Positions 1 to 12,551 of a stretch of DNA of 64,000 nucleotides are shown here, in pieces. The notes under the pieces are model-generated. The model did no database searches. It saw only the letters and a program-made list of their open reading frames with translations, and was not told the DNA's origin. Origin of the DNA: Trichaptum fuscoviolaceum (Eukaryota; Basidiomycota; Agaricomycetes; Hymenochaetales; Trichaptaceae); NCBI GenBank assembly GCA_910574455.1, contig CAJSYZ010000005.1, positions 5,022,001 through 5,086,000 of the forward strand, read 5' to 3'. A program made the translations under genes and the position numbers. Within the stretch, counting starts at the first letter, position 1, and every line of letters begins with the position of its first letter.

Positions 1-1
1 A

Positions 2-2251
2 CGGCAGGAGGCTGTTAGCATGATTCCACCCTTGTTTCTCGACGTTAGGCCGCACCATCGCGTTGTCGACCTCTGCGCTGCACCGGGATCGAAGACATGC
101 CAACTACTCGAAGCCATGGATCCGCCTACTGGCCTCTTGATTGCCAATGACTCCGATCATAAGCGAGCACATCTGCTTGTGCATACAACTGCCCGCCTGT
201 CGTCTCCGGCTCTGATGGCTACAAACCTTGATGCCTCACTATTCCCGTCCTTAAAACTCAAGGATGCACCTCTTCGATTTGACAGGATCTTGGCGGACGT
301 TCCATGCAGTGGTGATGGTACTCTTCGGAAGAACCTGGGCATATGGAGATCATGGACGCCCATGGAGGGTAATGGTCTGCACAGGTGAGCTTCGATATTC
401 ATCGGTACATATGTTTTCAAGTTAAATTGGTCCAGTTTGCAACTTCGCATTCTTCAGCGGGCTATGCGACTTCTTGCGAAAGGATCCGAAGCCGATAGTT
501 CTCGAATAGTCTACTCTACGTGTTCCCTGAATCCAGTCGAGAACGAAGCTGTAGTGGCCGCAGCTTTGAACTCCGTTCCAGGTACGATTTTTTTTTTACT
601 GTAGCTTTCACTATTGATCCTGAGCTCCTAGGGTTTGAGATTGTTGATGTTGCAGAACATCTTCCAGAACTCATTCGTCGGCCTGGGTTGAGCGCATGGC
701 GTCCTGCTGTAAACATTGATGTCGACATGCCATTCGCGACCTACGCAGATTATTCCCGAAGCTTTGAAGATAAAGCCTCTGAGACTCCTCTCGACGAAGG
801 ACAAAAAGAAAGAAAGAAGGGGAATGATCAAGGGCGGAAACGGTTGCAAGAAACGCACTGGCCACCCTCCAACGCAAGTTCTCTGGGTTTGGAAAGATGG
901 TAAGCCACTTCCGTCTTTATTGTGATAATACTGGCCTGACTGCGCGCCAGCATGCGCGTCTATCCTCACCTACAGGACACCGGTGGCTTCTTCGTAGCAG
1001 TCATAGAACGGAAGAAGGATTTCGAGGTTAAAGCAGAGAAAAAGCGTTCCCCAGATAGGGAAGGTTCTATTCTTGCGTCAAGCGGCAGCCTGAGTGATGA
1101 AGTGCGCGTGGCAAAACGTGCCAAGTTCGAAGGTGGTGGTGATGGCAACGACCTTACACCTCCATCGACTATCAACGAGGAAGTACTAGTTGTTCAGGAT
1201 GATGTTCAAGTGCAAGCGGTCGCAGATGCGTCTTTCAAAGAAAACCCCTTCACATTCATTTCAGAAGACGACCCGAACCTCGTGTCGTGCATGTGCGTGT
1301 TACTTGTTCAACTCGGAGATGCGTGCTTATGCATAAATAACTTGATATTAGAGAAAAGCTTCACCTTTCGGATTCTTTCCCTCGTTCCAACATATATGTT
1401 CGGAATCCCAAGGGCGATCCAGTGCGGTCGCTTTATCTCATCAACGATGCCGTAAAGGCAGTGATGTCGCAAACCGATTACACCAAAATTCGACTCATCA
1501 GCGCTGGCGTCAAATTGTTTGGTCGCTCCGAGCTGGCAGGATCGAGACGGAATACTGACGACGATAGTGGGCTACCGAAATACCAATTTCGCGTGCTCAA
1601 TGAGGGCCTGTCAGCTGCTCTGCCTTATATCGACCAATCGACATTCTTGGAGGGAGATTCTGCCGTTCTAAGTATTCTTCTGAAAGATTATTATCCGCTA
1701 TGTGGCTCTTTCCCGGAGCCATTCAAGATCGCGGTTGAAGCACGACGTAAGGATGTTGTTCTATAGAGTCATTTGGTTGTAATCAGCTACTGACAATCAC
1801 TTCGTTTGTTCATCGTCCTGCTGATAGCTATTGGAAGTCTTGTTGCTTGCTTTAAGGCGGGGGAATATGGTAGTACAAGGTCTGTTTTTTCATCATCTTG
1901 GTAGCATCACACTGAGTTGTCCGTGCGTTAACGTTGTTGTGATGTAGCCTTACTCACGACTTGATATTACCTCTGTGGAAATCAGACGTATCTGTAAGCC
2001 TTATGATTGACAAGAAGGCGAAGAGGTAAGCTCCCTACTCCAAATTTTTGGTTCTTCATTCCTTAAGCTCTGTTCATAGCGCACTGAGTCTTCGCCTCTT
2101 TGGAGAAGACATTACTCAAGCCGGGCGACAGGCGCTGGCTGTAGGCACGAAGAAAAATCCCAAAGCAGGCCTCGATGAAAATGAAAGGAGTGCCGCACCC
2201 GAAGCTATGGAGGAGGATAGTACCCTTGCGTCAGACAATGAAGAAACTTAG
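2..2251 (+). CDS. TRM4: tRNA (cytosine-5)-methyltransferase, TRM4/NSUN2 family, 5'-truncated by window edge
   Basis: The reading frame enters from the left edge, so the N-terminus is missing. The protein is an RsmF/NOP2/Sun-type m5C methyltransferase, which in eukaryotes methylates cytosines in tRNA in the nucleus. The opening residues [11 protein letters not shown], the SAM-binding CAAPGSKT, the PCSGDGT motif with one catalytic cysteine and the YSTCSLNP motif with the second are all visible. The exons I could join are 2-384, 436 to about 581, about 604-899, 951 to about 1290 and about 1351-1747, followed by small 3' exons. The introns are 24-60 nt long with clean GT-AG ends; the 24-nt one near 581 is suspiciously short. 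The last exon starts near 2080 and ends at TAG 2251 with an acidic tail, as is usual in fungal orthologues. Its 3' end faces that of MSH2 across 154 bp. I see no defect in the visible part. Confidence 0.9.
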
Positions 2252-2405
2252 ATTGGTGGGCCTGTATCGCTGTTCATATATACTTCAATATGTATTGTAC
2301 CGCAGTCACGCGTGTAGAAACTAGCATCCGTCTAGCTACTGTATGCTAAGAAGAACAAAGAAATAAAGATACACTAAATACATGAGAAGACGAATGCGAA
2401 TGCTG
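2252..2405. other. convergent 3' intergenic spacer TRM4/MSH2
   Basis: This 154-bp AT-rich spacer lies between two convergent stop codons. It must hold both polyadenylation regions; AATAAA-like AT-rich stretches occur around 2360. No other feature is visible. Confidence 0.6.
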
Positions 2406-5400
2406 TCAAAGTGCGGCAATAATTGATTGTACCCAGGGATTAGCGGATATCTTATCTTGATACTCTTCGACACATTGTTTCAAGATACTGATCTCTACAT
2501 CAACATCATCTTCGTTCCCCATTACGACATCGTCCCCGTCTGCCTTAGCGCTTGCACATCTTGATGACCAAGTCTCCAATAATTCCCCAACAATCCTACT
2601 GCCTTCGTCCGTGACTTCTTTTGAGAAGTTTGGCAAAGAGTTAGATTCCCCACTGAAATCCTCCAACTCATCCGCTTTGCGTTTCGCAAGCTAGGATTGA
2701 TGGATTCATTGAAATCTGTGTAAAAATAGCAATTCGTTACATACCTTCACCACGACATCGGGGAAGTTTGCTAATTCAGCTACATGGATACCAAAGCTTT
2801 GATCGCAGATTCCTAATGGAGTGCTTAAGCAATGATATACTTAAATTATCGCGGTATGCTGACCTGGTTGAACCTTGTACAGCAAGGTGATGTCACGGTC
2901 TTGAGTCGAATCGCCGGAATTTGTGACATGAGCGACAACATGCAAGTTCTTAACATGTGTTATTTGTTGATCCAAAGCGGTAAGTTCATGGAAATGGGTT
3001 GCGAAGAGGCAAAACGCGTGTATCTTGGAAGCAATATGCCTGTAAGTTGCATGAGTACGGCGTGCAGAACTGATCTAGACCATGACTGACTCCGAGATCG
3101 CCCATGCCAATCCGAAACCATCGTATGTCGATGTCCCTACGTGATTTCCATCAGAAGCAGGTTCAACGTTCAGTGAATGTACATACCTCGCCCTAGCTCA
3201 TCAATGATAATTAACGAGTCTTGGCTTGCAGACTAGGGATCTCATTAATGAAACGGAGTATGTATTCCTATAGGTAAAGACGTGCCTTAAGAATAGTGGC
3301 CGTCTCAAGCATTTCTGCCATAAAAGTAGAGACGCCCTTTAGCTGGCTATCACCCGCCCCAACGCGACAAAGGATGGAGTCAAATATAGGGAGCTGGGCC
3401 TCGGAGCATGGCACAAAGCAGCCAGTCTGTGCCATAAGAGCGATAACACCAACCTAGGGGAAGGTCGCAAGTTCACTATGACGGTTATATCAGCATTGGG
3501 ACAGATCTATAACGAACCTGACGAATGTAAGTGCTCTTGCCGCCCATATTAGGTCCAGCTACCCATGCTGTAAGTATTGATAATAATCGTACGGTTGAGA
3601 CGCGAACTCACTGATTATTTGGAATTCACTTTCGCCTTCATAACCGAAAGATCAGGAGGTTTCCCAAAACATTTGGAGATACATATAAGCTTACCCTTGA
3701 TCATCTCTACATCATTAGGGATAAAGCTGACATCGTCTTGCACCTCAAGTAGAGGATGTCTAGCTTCCTTTAGTATGAGACTCCCTCCTCCTTTTTCTAG
3801 GACCTTAGGTTTCACATAAGCTTCTGGGGCGTTCACAGAGACATGTGCAAAACTGTACAATGTGAGAAGCATTCCACTATCATAACTTAGAACTTGCCTG
3901 ATTATAACATCTAAGTGTGCAATTTGGTCATCAAGAGATTCCAACACAGGTGTGTAAGTCGCTGCGAGACCGTGTTATTAGTGGTAGGTGACTGGACCTT
4001 CTATAAGAGAATCCTACCAGCGATGTTGACGACTTCCTTTACGAGTCCACTTTGGGTCTTGGAGTAAGCTTCGGTTGTGTCGTGGTGGTCTGTTGCTAAG
4101 TTCTTCAGAGTCTTCGTCGTAAAGAAGAGACCACTCTTAATCGTTCCGAGTTCAATGTACTTCTTATCATTATGGATAGCTTTCGCATCCTGTGTATGGT
4201 TGAAAGTGTTTAGTACAGGTTTCGCCCAAACTTGCTTGTACATACATTTTTCGTAAGTCGGAAGCAGTACCCGTATTGCGGACTATTCTCTAGGTGTAAC
4301 TTTTTGTTGAGTTCAAGGTTGAGATCCCTTCCTACGCGTCGATGTTCGGTGTCAAGGCCGTCCCTGATTTCCATGAGCTTATCGGCCAACTCTCGTAGCC
4401 GTTCATCGTAGTCCGGTTTAATAACGAAGTTATGTGATGAGAGTTCATCTAGGTCAAGAGTCTGCTCCACCATTTCAGAGTATTTCTCGAGGTTTTTGTT
4501 GTGTTGCTAGGATGAAGAAAATGTTCATTCAGGTTTCCAAAGAAACAGAAGGTAGATCGCTCACTTTCAGCTGCACCAGATACGTCTCTTGTATCAATCG
4601 GGAATGCTCGATATTCTCCGTTTCAATTCCCTCCAGAGTCTCAACCAATCCTGCGAGCTGCGTCATGTGCGGTATCAGCAGACTAGTCGGAGCTCAACTA
4701 CAACCTGCTTACCTTTTGAGCAGCTTGATACACACGGACGACGTCCTCTAACGATGCAGCGCCCCTTTGAAAACGCTTACTTATCCTATGCATGTCCGGC
4801 ATCATACGCAGGTAGTCATCCTAGAGTACTTTTTCAGTCTGATGTTCCCGTAAGAGTGCACTTAAAGCCAACCTGGAGGGATCGCCGCGTATTTGCGTCA
4901 GTGATGAAGGCTTCCACGAGGTCCTGTCGTTTCTCTGTGTGCAATTCATGAGCTTGACGGCAAAGGCTTAAGAACTGTTACTCACGTATCTCATGTAGAT
5001 TTACGAGCGGCTGCTTCAACCAGCTTCCAAGTAACCGGGATCCCTGCGCTGTTTTACATTTGTTCAAAAGGCCATGCAGCGTAGTGTTTTCTTGCCGGAG
5101 GTGTTCTAAGCGGTCATAACGTCAGCAGATAGATCATGTTGCAGGGCGAAGGAAGCAAAGGTACATTATCGCCCACAAGACCCAGCGCACGAAGCGCACT
5201 GGCGTCCAGTTTCATGAATCGTGAGAGGTCGTGTGTTTTTAACGTGTACGCATTGTGATTAGACGGGTCAGAAAGGAGAGAAAGATATGTCAGGAGGGCG
5301 CTGACAGCAGAAGACGCCGCAGAAGTAGCTGATGATAATTCGGCTATGCGGGAGTCACGGTTAATAGGAGCCCATCTTCTTTATGGACTGGGGACTTACG

Positions 5401-6531
5401 AATGGAAGCGGTGATATCGACATTTGTTTCTGAAGGCACGAGAAGGCGAGCCAGATCCTGGTCGATGCTCTTTGCGTTGAATTCACCTTTCATCCGTGCA
5501 ACTTCAATGAGAATGAATTTCATGAACGTTTCTCCAAGTACTCACTTTGCTTCCGTGCGGTGATCACCACGCCGCAGCGCTCAAATACTCCTCGCAGCTT
5601 GTTCAGTTCCAGGTCACGATCAGTATTGCCGGTCTTTGTCGATGCGGGTATGATCGCCTCTTTCACCGAAAGTTGAATCACCAGTGACTAGCCTATACGT
5701 GAGCCTCGAGCAGATGCAAGACAGTGGCCTAACACACCTCGACATTCGAGAACAGGTCGCTGTCTACGAATTCTGCAACACCGATCTGTCTAACGGACGT
5801 GTCTGCGAATGCAATGCCTACGCTCTTTGTCTTTAGAGACGAAGAAGAGGGGCCTAAAGATAATATACAAAAGTTAAAGGGGTGAACAAACTCAGAGTTA
5901 GAAGAATAGGATACCGAGCGCTGGAGATGTGCCAATTTTTACAGCCATGACTATAGGAGCTGTGACCAAGTCCGTATCGCTGAAAAGCATGTCCTCCAGC
6001 CCTTGGAGATTTCCTGGAGAAGCCTACGAGAAAAGACCGTCATTTCATTCAGCATTTGCAATATTTCCAAGCAAGACACCACCCGAGACTCACCTCCTTC
6101 TCCAGCCTAAACTTCGTTGCCTTCTTCCCCTGCCCGGGCTCCGGCGCCCATATCTCCACCTTCAGCTGCTTCGCCGTCAGCGCGTCCCGCAAGAACGTCT
6201 TCGCCGCGTTCACGGAGAGCGTCACGCTGGGCAGGCCGCCCTTGCCTGCGCTGCCGAGCTGCTTGAGGACAGAGTTCGTGTGGAAGACATGCGTCGCGAT
6301 GTACTGCGCGTCGGGTCCGTGCGCTGAGAAGAATTCGCGTCGGTCGAACAGCCGCACGGTGTCTGCGCGCTTTGGGGGCAGGCGATTGAAGAAGGAGATG
6401 AACCCGACGTCGGCGCCGTCTGCACATTGCGTTTCGGTGAAGAAATGAGTTGGACGTAGACAAATGGTCGCACGAACGCACTCACCAAACTCGTGCTCGT
6501 CGCTCTTCTCTTTTCCGTACATGAGCGACAT
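2406..6531 (-). CDS. MSH2: DNA mismatch repair ATPase MSH2
   Basis: This is the MutS homologue that pairs with MSH6 or MSH3 to recognise mismatches in the nucleus. The start ATG at 6531 opens MSLMYGKEK; a first intron (about 6486-6424) leads to the mismatch-binding-domain hallmarks [11 protein letters not shown] and [13 protein letters not shown]. Next come the connector (an exon around 5729-5880 containing [11 protein letters not shown]), the lever/clamp region (4000-4950, with the FRLTKN and IVNIAG equivalents), and the FAHVS...PEAYVKP segment at 3750-3870. Walker [10 protein letters not shown] lies at about 3525-3560, Walker B IIIDELGR at about 3188-3215, [16 protein letters not shown] at about 3085-3134 and [13 protein letters not shown] at about 2750-2805. 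The C-terminal exon is 2406-2666. The gene has roughly twenty short introns and the key ATPase residues are all present, so I regard it as functional. Exact exon borders between 4250 and 5700 were not fully resolved. Confidence 0.92.
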
Positions 6532-7104
6532 TTTGCGGTAGATTGAGGGAGAGACAAAGAGGGTGACGGACACGCGACGCGCGACGCGTAAAGAAAGTAT
6601 GCATACTAACAAGCCTGAGCGCGCGCCATGCGCCCGTTTCGTGCATGCATTTGGCGTTTAACTCTTAAACTCAATCACGGATGCAAATTCGGAGGAATTC
6701 CTGGGATGAACGCACTGCACTTTTCCATTCTTCACAGTCAGGAAACAAGATAGGCAGCGGTGCGGCACTATAATGTGAAAACTAATGTAGATTTGATACT
6801 ATAGAGACGGTGCTGTTTACTCACACTAGAACAAATTTTGCAGTAACTTTTATAATCAGAGCTAAGTAAGTACGTATACAATGATGATGATGATGATGAA
6901 CACGGGTCTCAGGCCATTCGGGAGCAGAACAGGGGGAATAAAATCATTGAGCGGAACTCTCTGCCTTAGCCAGACTATGCGTAAAAACACATATGTGGAC
7001 TTCCCAATACAAAGCGAAGAGACGTCCGTCCCACCCTCTGCAGCCCTCCTGCTTTCCGTCCATTTGCGAGTAATCATCATCCGGAGCTCTAGCACCGCAT
7101 TCAC
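6532..7104. other. MSH2 upstream region with (ATG)6 microsatellite
   Basis: This stretch holds the putative MSH2 promoter (6532 to about 6700, including CG-rich ACGCGACGCG runs) and an ATG trinucleotide repeat at 6881-6899. No credible reading frame is present. The right edge is the stop codon of the actin-like pseudogene. Confidence 0.5.
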
Positions 7105-8330
7105 TTAGAAGCACTTGTAGTGAACAATATCCGGACCAGCCTCGTCGTACTCAAGCTTCGAGCACCACATGTTCTGGAAGGTCGACAGAGAAGCCAGGAT
7201 GGAACCACCGATCCAAGCAGAGTACTTGCGCTCCGGAGGCGCAACGATCTTCACCTTTATACTCGACGGCGCGAGAGTAGCCAGCTCCTTCTGCGCACGA
7301 TCTGCGATGCCAGGGTACATCGTCGTACCGCCCGTCAAGACAACATTGCTGTATAAATCACGCCTGATGTCGATATCACACTTGCAGATAGAGTTGAAGG
7401 TCGTTCCGTCGATACCCGTAGCTTCCAGCCCAAGCAGCTCGGGATGGAAGAGCGCCTGAGGCGCCCTGAACCTTTCGTTGCCGATCGTGATGACCTGTCC
7501 GTCCGGAAGTTTATAGCTCTTCTCGAGGGACGAAGACTGAGATGCAGTCTGCATCTCCTGCTCGAAGTCGAGTGCGACGTAGCAGAGTTTCTCTTTGACG
7601 TCGCGGACGATTTCGCGCTGTTCCAGCAAAGACCTTCGACTTTGACGAAAGGCACGAAGTTCGAACACGTCTGGCCGTAGGAGTCTTTTAGCTTGATTCT
7701 CCTGTTTGGCTTGGCTAGAAGAAACGACGTTTTGTACTGTAAGTACTTTTTGCGTTGGATATGTCTTCCGCATCTGTAGAAAATTAGTGGAGAAGGGTGT
7801 CATAGAGGACATAGCTCGCCCTTCGACTGCTGCGAAACCAGAGACGATAGATGACCACGTTAATTGTAGGCAAGATGCAGAGCCGGTGATACCATTAGCG
7901 ATGATCGAGAGAGGCCTCGGCTGAGTTTCGTTGGGAAACCAAGGAGAAAATGTCTTTAAGACGGTAAGCAAACTTGCAGATAAGTATGCCTTTCTGCTTT
8001 GTACCTCTCATGGCCACGCTTAAGGCATCTACACGCTTTTTTGGATACCGTGAGTGGACAGTGCATTTCCCCGGCGGTTCAGCAATGATGGTGGATTTCC
8101 TAGACAGAGAATCACAGCGGTATTCCAAGAGCGATGACTCGAAGATACTCACACATATATGTGCCCTAAGATTGAGTTCAGGAGCGTGGCCGCTTTGACA
8201 GCAATATTTTGACAGCAAAATCGGCGCCAGAACTAGAGTCACTGGCAGAGGTACATGAGGTATCATAAGTGATCGAGGATGGGGTTTCCGACGACACAGA
8301 ATAAGAATCGGATGATGAAGACGCATTGGA
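7105..8330 (-). pseudogene. actin pseudogene with intact C-terminal half and decayed N-terminal half
   Basis: The segment from about 7650 down to 7105 translates without interruption into the last ~170 residues of actin: EREIVRD-like start, [40 protein letters not shown] and a terminal YKCF. Upstream, actin similarity continues only in scattered form and changes frame. The block resembling FETFN..AFYV...VQ near 7620-7690 is compressed and joined directly to [11 protein letters not shown], so about 60 codons (the ATP-site region DSGDGVTH and following) are missing. Weak echoes of the GRPRH, SKRGIL and TFYNEL segments remain between 7850 and 8130. No start codon or complete frame can be assembled. 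The conserved part differs from canonical actin at many positions (for example [11 protein letters not shown]), suggesting an old relaxed paralogue. An alternative is an aberrant actin-like protein expressed from an internal start. Confidence 0.75.
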
Positions 8331-10647
8331 TCTTGAGCATGTGCTGGAGGTGTCTAGTAACATTTCGTATTGTACATGCTAAGAATCGCTCCAGTCGATC
8401 TTGTGTACCAGTAAGTGAGTAAAATAATGAATGAAAACTTGACTCGAAATCTCCTTTAGTGTTTATGCGGTGGTATCGCTGACTACTTTGAAGCTCCTAT
8501 AAATTGTAGCACTGCACTGAAATGTAAAAAAGAGCACCGAGAATTCGCTGGATGAGTGAGAAGGCAGTGGAGATATGTGAGAGATGGCAGTGGATGGACT
8601 CGGAAGTCGGACTTTAAAGCAGGGGCCCTAACTCGCCTTCATCACTTCCACAACGATTGTCTTTCTCAACCATCTACCTCTACTGTCATTTCGAACTTGT
8701 CAACCGCTTTTCCAAACACTACCTGGCAGAATTCGTCCGCATTCGATGCAGCCGAAAGTCTCGAAAGTCCTCGACACCATTTCCCTGGATTTGACTCAAT
8801 AACCGGCTCATGTGCTCCGATGTTGGGTAGCCAACTTGAGATGCTGAAGCGGTGCAGACGTTACTCTCTTGTGTACATCAAAGCTATGGCTATCGATGTT
8901 TGCTCTGCTATCTGATTTGATTGGAGGTGTAGTTGCGATCTCTTTTTTTTTGGGGGGGGGGGGGGGGGGAATGACCACTGGTAAGCAACTTTAACATCTG
9001 TCTTTGAGCTTCGCGTCTCTTGTCAGTTTCGTCTCTCCCTCTTTCTTCGCCCTAGTGCTTTCGGTGTTGCATGTTGGATGTGAGATTGGAAGCTTTCGAT
9101 GTTGTTGTTTATCACATAGGAGCGGCCGTTAGCGGAACTTATACACCCCCTGATCCCCCTCTCCTTGCTCCGAGAAAGTCTTCTTTCATTATTACTACTA
9201 TTATTCTGGTTCATTTTCTCGACCTGAACCCTATTCTGTATATAACTCTCTTACTCTGCACTTACGGCCTGTCTGAAGCTTCGCTATGTCGCTTCTCCAC
9301 GTTAAAATTCTGTTTTCGTCAACAATTGATGCACAGGGGATCAAGGAGGACCCATAGATAATGGTTCGAATCTACCAACAAAGGATGCCATCCCAGTCGG
9401 TGTCAAGGTACTATTATGTCCGTATACTCTGTATCATCCTTTGTTGAGAGACGGTCGGACCATGTCCTACTATCAAGCCCTGGGTTCCTGCTGTGTTTCC
9501 CACTTCTCTGATCTCCTCGTAATTCTACTCTCTTTCGCGTACACTGTTCGTTCCGCCTCCACACTTTCGCCTAAGCAGGAGCAGGCAAGCTTTCAAGTTG
9601 TTCGCTCATGCTCACATTACCTGCTTCTGCTTTGGTCCGGGTTTCTGTTATGCAGACCCTCGCGAGGCTAAATTGATGTATATGGTACGCGTCCCATTGG
9701 ACGGGTGCGCCGCTCAAAGGACTGTGACCAGGTGAGGCTAAAATGGTCGTAGTAGTATATGCGGCTGACATTCGACACTGTCGTCCATGAATTTGTTTTT
9801 ACTTTAGACGTACGCAGCGAGAACAAAGTCAGTCGTGGTCCGTGGACTCATATATCGGAGCCTAAAGTATCGTACTCTTGGGTTGCTTGTTTTCTATCAC
9901 TTTCCAGCTTGTTACGCGGGTTCCTTCGATCGATTCAAGCAAACTACCTCAGAACAGCGATCCATCGCATCAGGATCTGCCGGTGGATTTCCGCATAAAG
10001 TTGCCAACACACAGCAAGTGACGCGTCGGATCAACATACGTACCTTTTGTGATATGGGCGCTCCTAGTAGAATTGTCAAAAGATTTGTGAGCTGTGCAAT
10101 GTTTACGGTGTGAATGATTCCCAAAAGATCTTAGGATATGGGTTGAGATGAGAACATCGATGAGTACACAGCCTGTACAGCCTGTTGACGCGTCCCTGTG
10201 CAGTTGAGTCGGCCGATCAGGGTGGCATGCACAAAAGGCCATCCGGTGCTTACCCAGCCAATCGGACTGCGCTGCATTAAACCGGAAGAGTTGCCAAGTG
10301 ATTTTGAAAGAACGTGTGAGGCTGGCCAAGAGTTCGTGTGGTCTCTAAACACCTTTCGCAAAAATGTCCCAAAACCCCTTGCGAATTCTTTTGTTTTGTT
10401 CTTACATTAGTTCTCGTACTACTGTATGAAGTTGTAGTGCCTGGGATGAACAGGCGATGAGCGCGTAAAGTGACTGGTTGCGAACGAAGTCTTGTACAAG
10501 TTATTGGATTGATGGGAGGGCACTGCCACCTGTACCAAGAGGCTGATGGCAATGACATGGGCGGCGTCGAAATACGCCTGACTACAAATAACCAGACATA
10601 TTTCTTTTCCTTCTCCCTCCTCGCCACTGAGTACCCTCGCAGCAGCC
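8331..10647. other. 2.3-kb gene-poor spacer with T9G18 homopolymer
   Basis: No reading frame here shows family features, codon consistency or splice-joined continuity. A T-run followed by 18 consecutive G residues lies at 943-969 of the 8-kb block (8943-8969). The last 300 bp before 10648 presumably contain the promoter of the first aspartic protease; an AT-rich tract at about 10583-10605 is the only TATA-like candidate. Confidence 0.4.
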
Positions 10648-12551
10648 ATGCTCTCTAACTCTGCGAAACTCGCACTCTGGCTGACCGCAGCAGGCCTTGC
10701 GGGCAACCTCAACACCGCCAGCGCCGTCTCCATCCCCTTCACAAAATCCTCCACGGCCCAGGGGCCTTCGTTCACCATCTCCACCACCTCAAAGGCAGAC
10801 AGCGACGACCCGTTCGTGTTCGACAACGTGAACAGCATCCAGGGCAGCGACATCTATGTCGCGACTATCAAGGTTGCGGGTCAGGACTTTGAGGTGTGTC
10901 TTGTCCGAATCGTGGGTGCTTTGTGCGTTGGTTGCTCATAGTGTCGTCGCGCAGGTCCAACTCGACACCGGCAGCTCAGATCTCTGGCTCGACACCTCCT
11001 CTGCCAGCCTGAGCGGCCTCACGAACACGAACCTCCAGTCCGGCATCACCTATGGGTCAGTTGCTATGCGTTGTTGTCATTCTCACCAGACTCAGACCCA
11101 CCCGGCGCACATTCTTCAGTGACGGCACGGTAGCACAGGGACAGATTTTGATCGGAAACGTCACCTTCGGGGACTTCACTATCTCGCAGGCATTTAGTGG
11201 GTATTGCTGTGCTGCTAGCTTTAGGTCATTCTGACCGCAGTTCACAGTCTCTGCTCCGGGTTCTAATGCTACTACTAACGGAGACAAGGGTCTCCTTGGT
11301 GTTGGGCCGTACGTCTTTCATTAGTTTCTATGAGCACTTAGTCTCACTAAAGGCTTGCTCCGCCGCAGTCCACTCCTTTCAGCAATCCGGGATACTCTCC
11401 AGACCACCACGTTCAACGGGGACTCTGTCTTAGAGAATGTAGGCTCAAAAGTATTTGTCTCAACCTGCTTTTACTCACTTCGTCAAACAGGTCTTCCAAG
11501 CCAACACATCCCTCTCCACCTTCATTACCTTCCAACTCTCCCGCTCCCAAGCCACAGGGACAACCGACGGTGGTATCTTCACGATTGGTGAAATCGACTC
11601 GAACTTCACCGCCGTTACCCAGGCCTCGAAACTGCCTGTCATCAGCACGGATCGGTGGGTTGTCCTTATGGATGGCATGTTCGTCAACGGCCAGCCTGTC
11701 TCGGGTGGCAGTGCTTTGTATGTGTTCCCAAATATTATTATCCTTCTTGTCGTTATTTTCATTGACGCTTTTGTGCAGCGAGGTTCAAGGCCAGGGCACC
11801 GGCCAGACTCTTGCCAACCTCGATACCGGCACCAGCTTGGCGCAAATCCCCCAGACATATGCGCAGGAGATCTACGGCTCGATCCCTGGTGCGCAATTGC
11901 TGTCCTCGCAGGGCATCTACATTGTCCCTTGCAGCACCAAACTCAACGTTAGCTTCGTGTTTGGGTGAGTCGTTCGCGGCACAGCCGAAACGCCGAGTTC
12001 GTCTTTATACTAATGTGCTTTGTCTGTTCGTTTGAACATAGTGGTGTCTCGTACCCCGTCCACCCGATTGATGCCATTTCGGCGACGACCGACGACAACG
12101 GCGAGGTTGTGTGCTTCTCCGGCTTCCCGATGAGCGACGGCGCGTCGGACTCGGAGGACTTCCTCCTTGGCGACTCCTTCCTCCGCAATGTCTACTCGCT
12201 TTTCGCATTCGGAAAGGAGACGTCGACAGCGAACGGCGCGCCGCCGTCATACATCCAGCTCCAGAGTGTGAGTCCTCGTTATCTTTCATGACTTGTAAGT
12301 GCATAAAGCGCTAAATGTAATCCTTTTTTTTGTGATTTGGATAGTCTACGAACCTCGACCAGGCGTTCTCCGAGTTTGACACGCTTTCCGCACAGCGTAA
12401 CGCCTCTCTGCTCGGCAAGAGCTCCTCGGGCAGCGGCTCAGGTGGAAGCTCAGGGGGTGGAAGCTCGAACGGGGCAGCATCCATCTCCGCGAGTGTCGCC
12501 ACCTCAGCACTCTCGCTCTTGGGTCTGGGGTTGAGCATGTTGCTCATGTAG
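10648..12551 (+). CDS. secreted pepsin-like aspartic protease (A1 family) with GPI-type C-terminus, copy 1
   Basis: The product is an extracellular, probably cell-surface, acid endopeptidase. ATG 10648 begins a signal peptide (MLSNSAKLALWLTAAGLAG). Exon 1 ends at 10893 and exon 2 (955-1055 of this block, 10955-11055) carries the first catalytic motif DTGSSDLW; the second, LDTGTSLAQ, lies near 11820. Further conserved marks are the TYGDGT flap-side segment, NVTFGDF, APGSNATT.GDKGLLGVGP and GDSFLRNVYSLF. Introns I can place are 10894-10954, 11056-11119, 11197-11247, 11309 to about 11368, about 11440-11492, one around 11717-11780, one about 11966-12041 and one about 12270-12345. After the protease fold come a Gly/Ser-rich linker and a hydrophobic tail ending LGLSMLLM, which fits a GPI-anchor signal. 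It forms a tandem pair with the next gene. It looks intact. Confidence 0.92.

Noticed and set aside
8556..8915. 119-codon plus-strand frame in the gene-poor spacer
   Set aside because: No domain, no joinable exon and no convincing composition; treated as chance.
9330..9380. GGTTCGAATC, a T-arm-like sequence
   Set aside because: No D-arm, anticodon stem or acceptor pairing could be found upstream.
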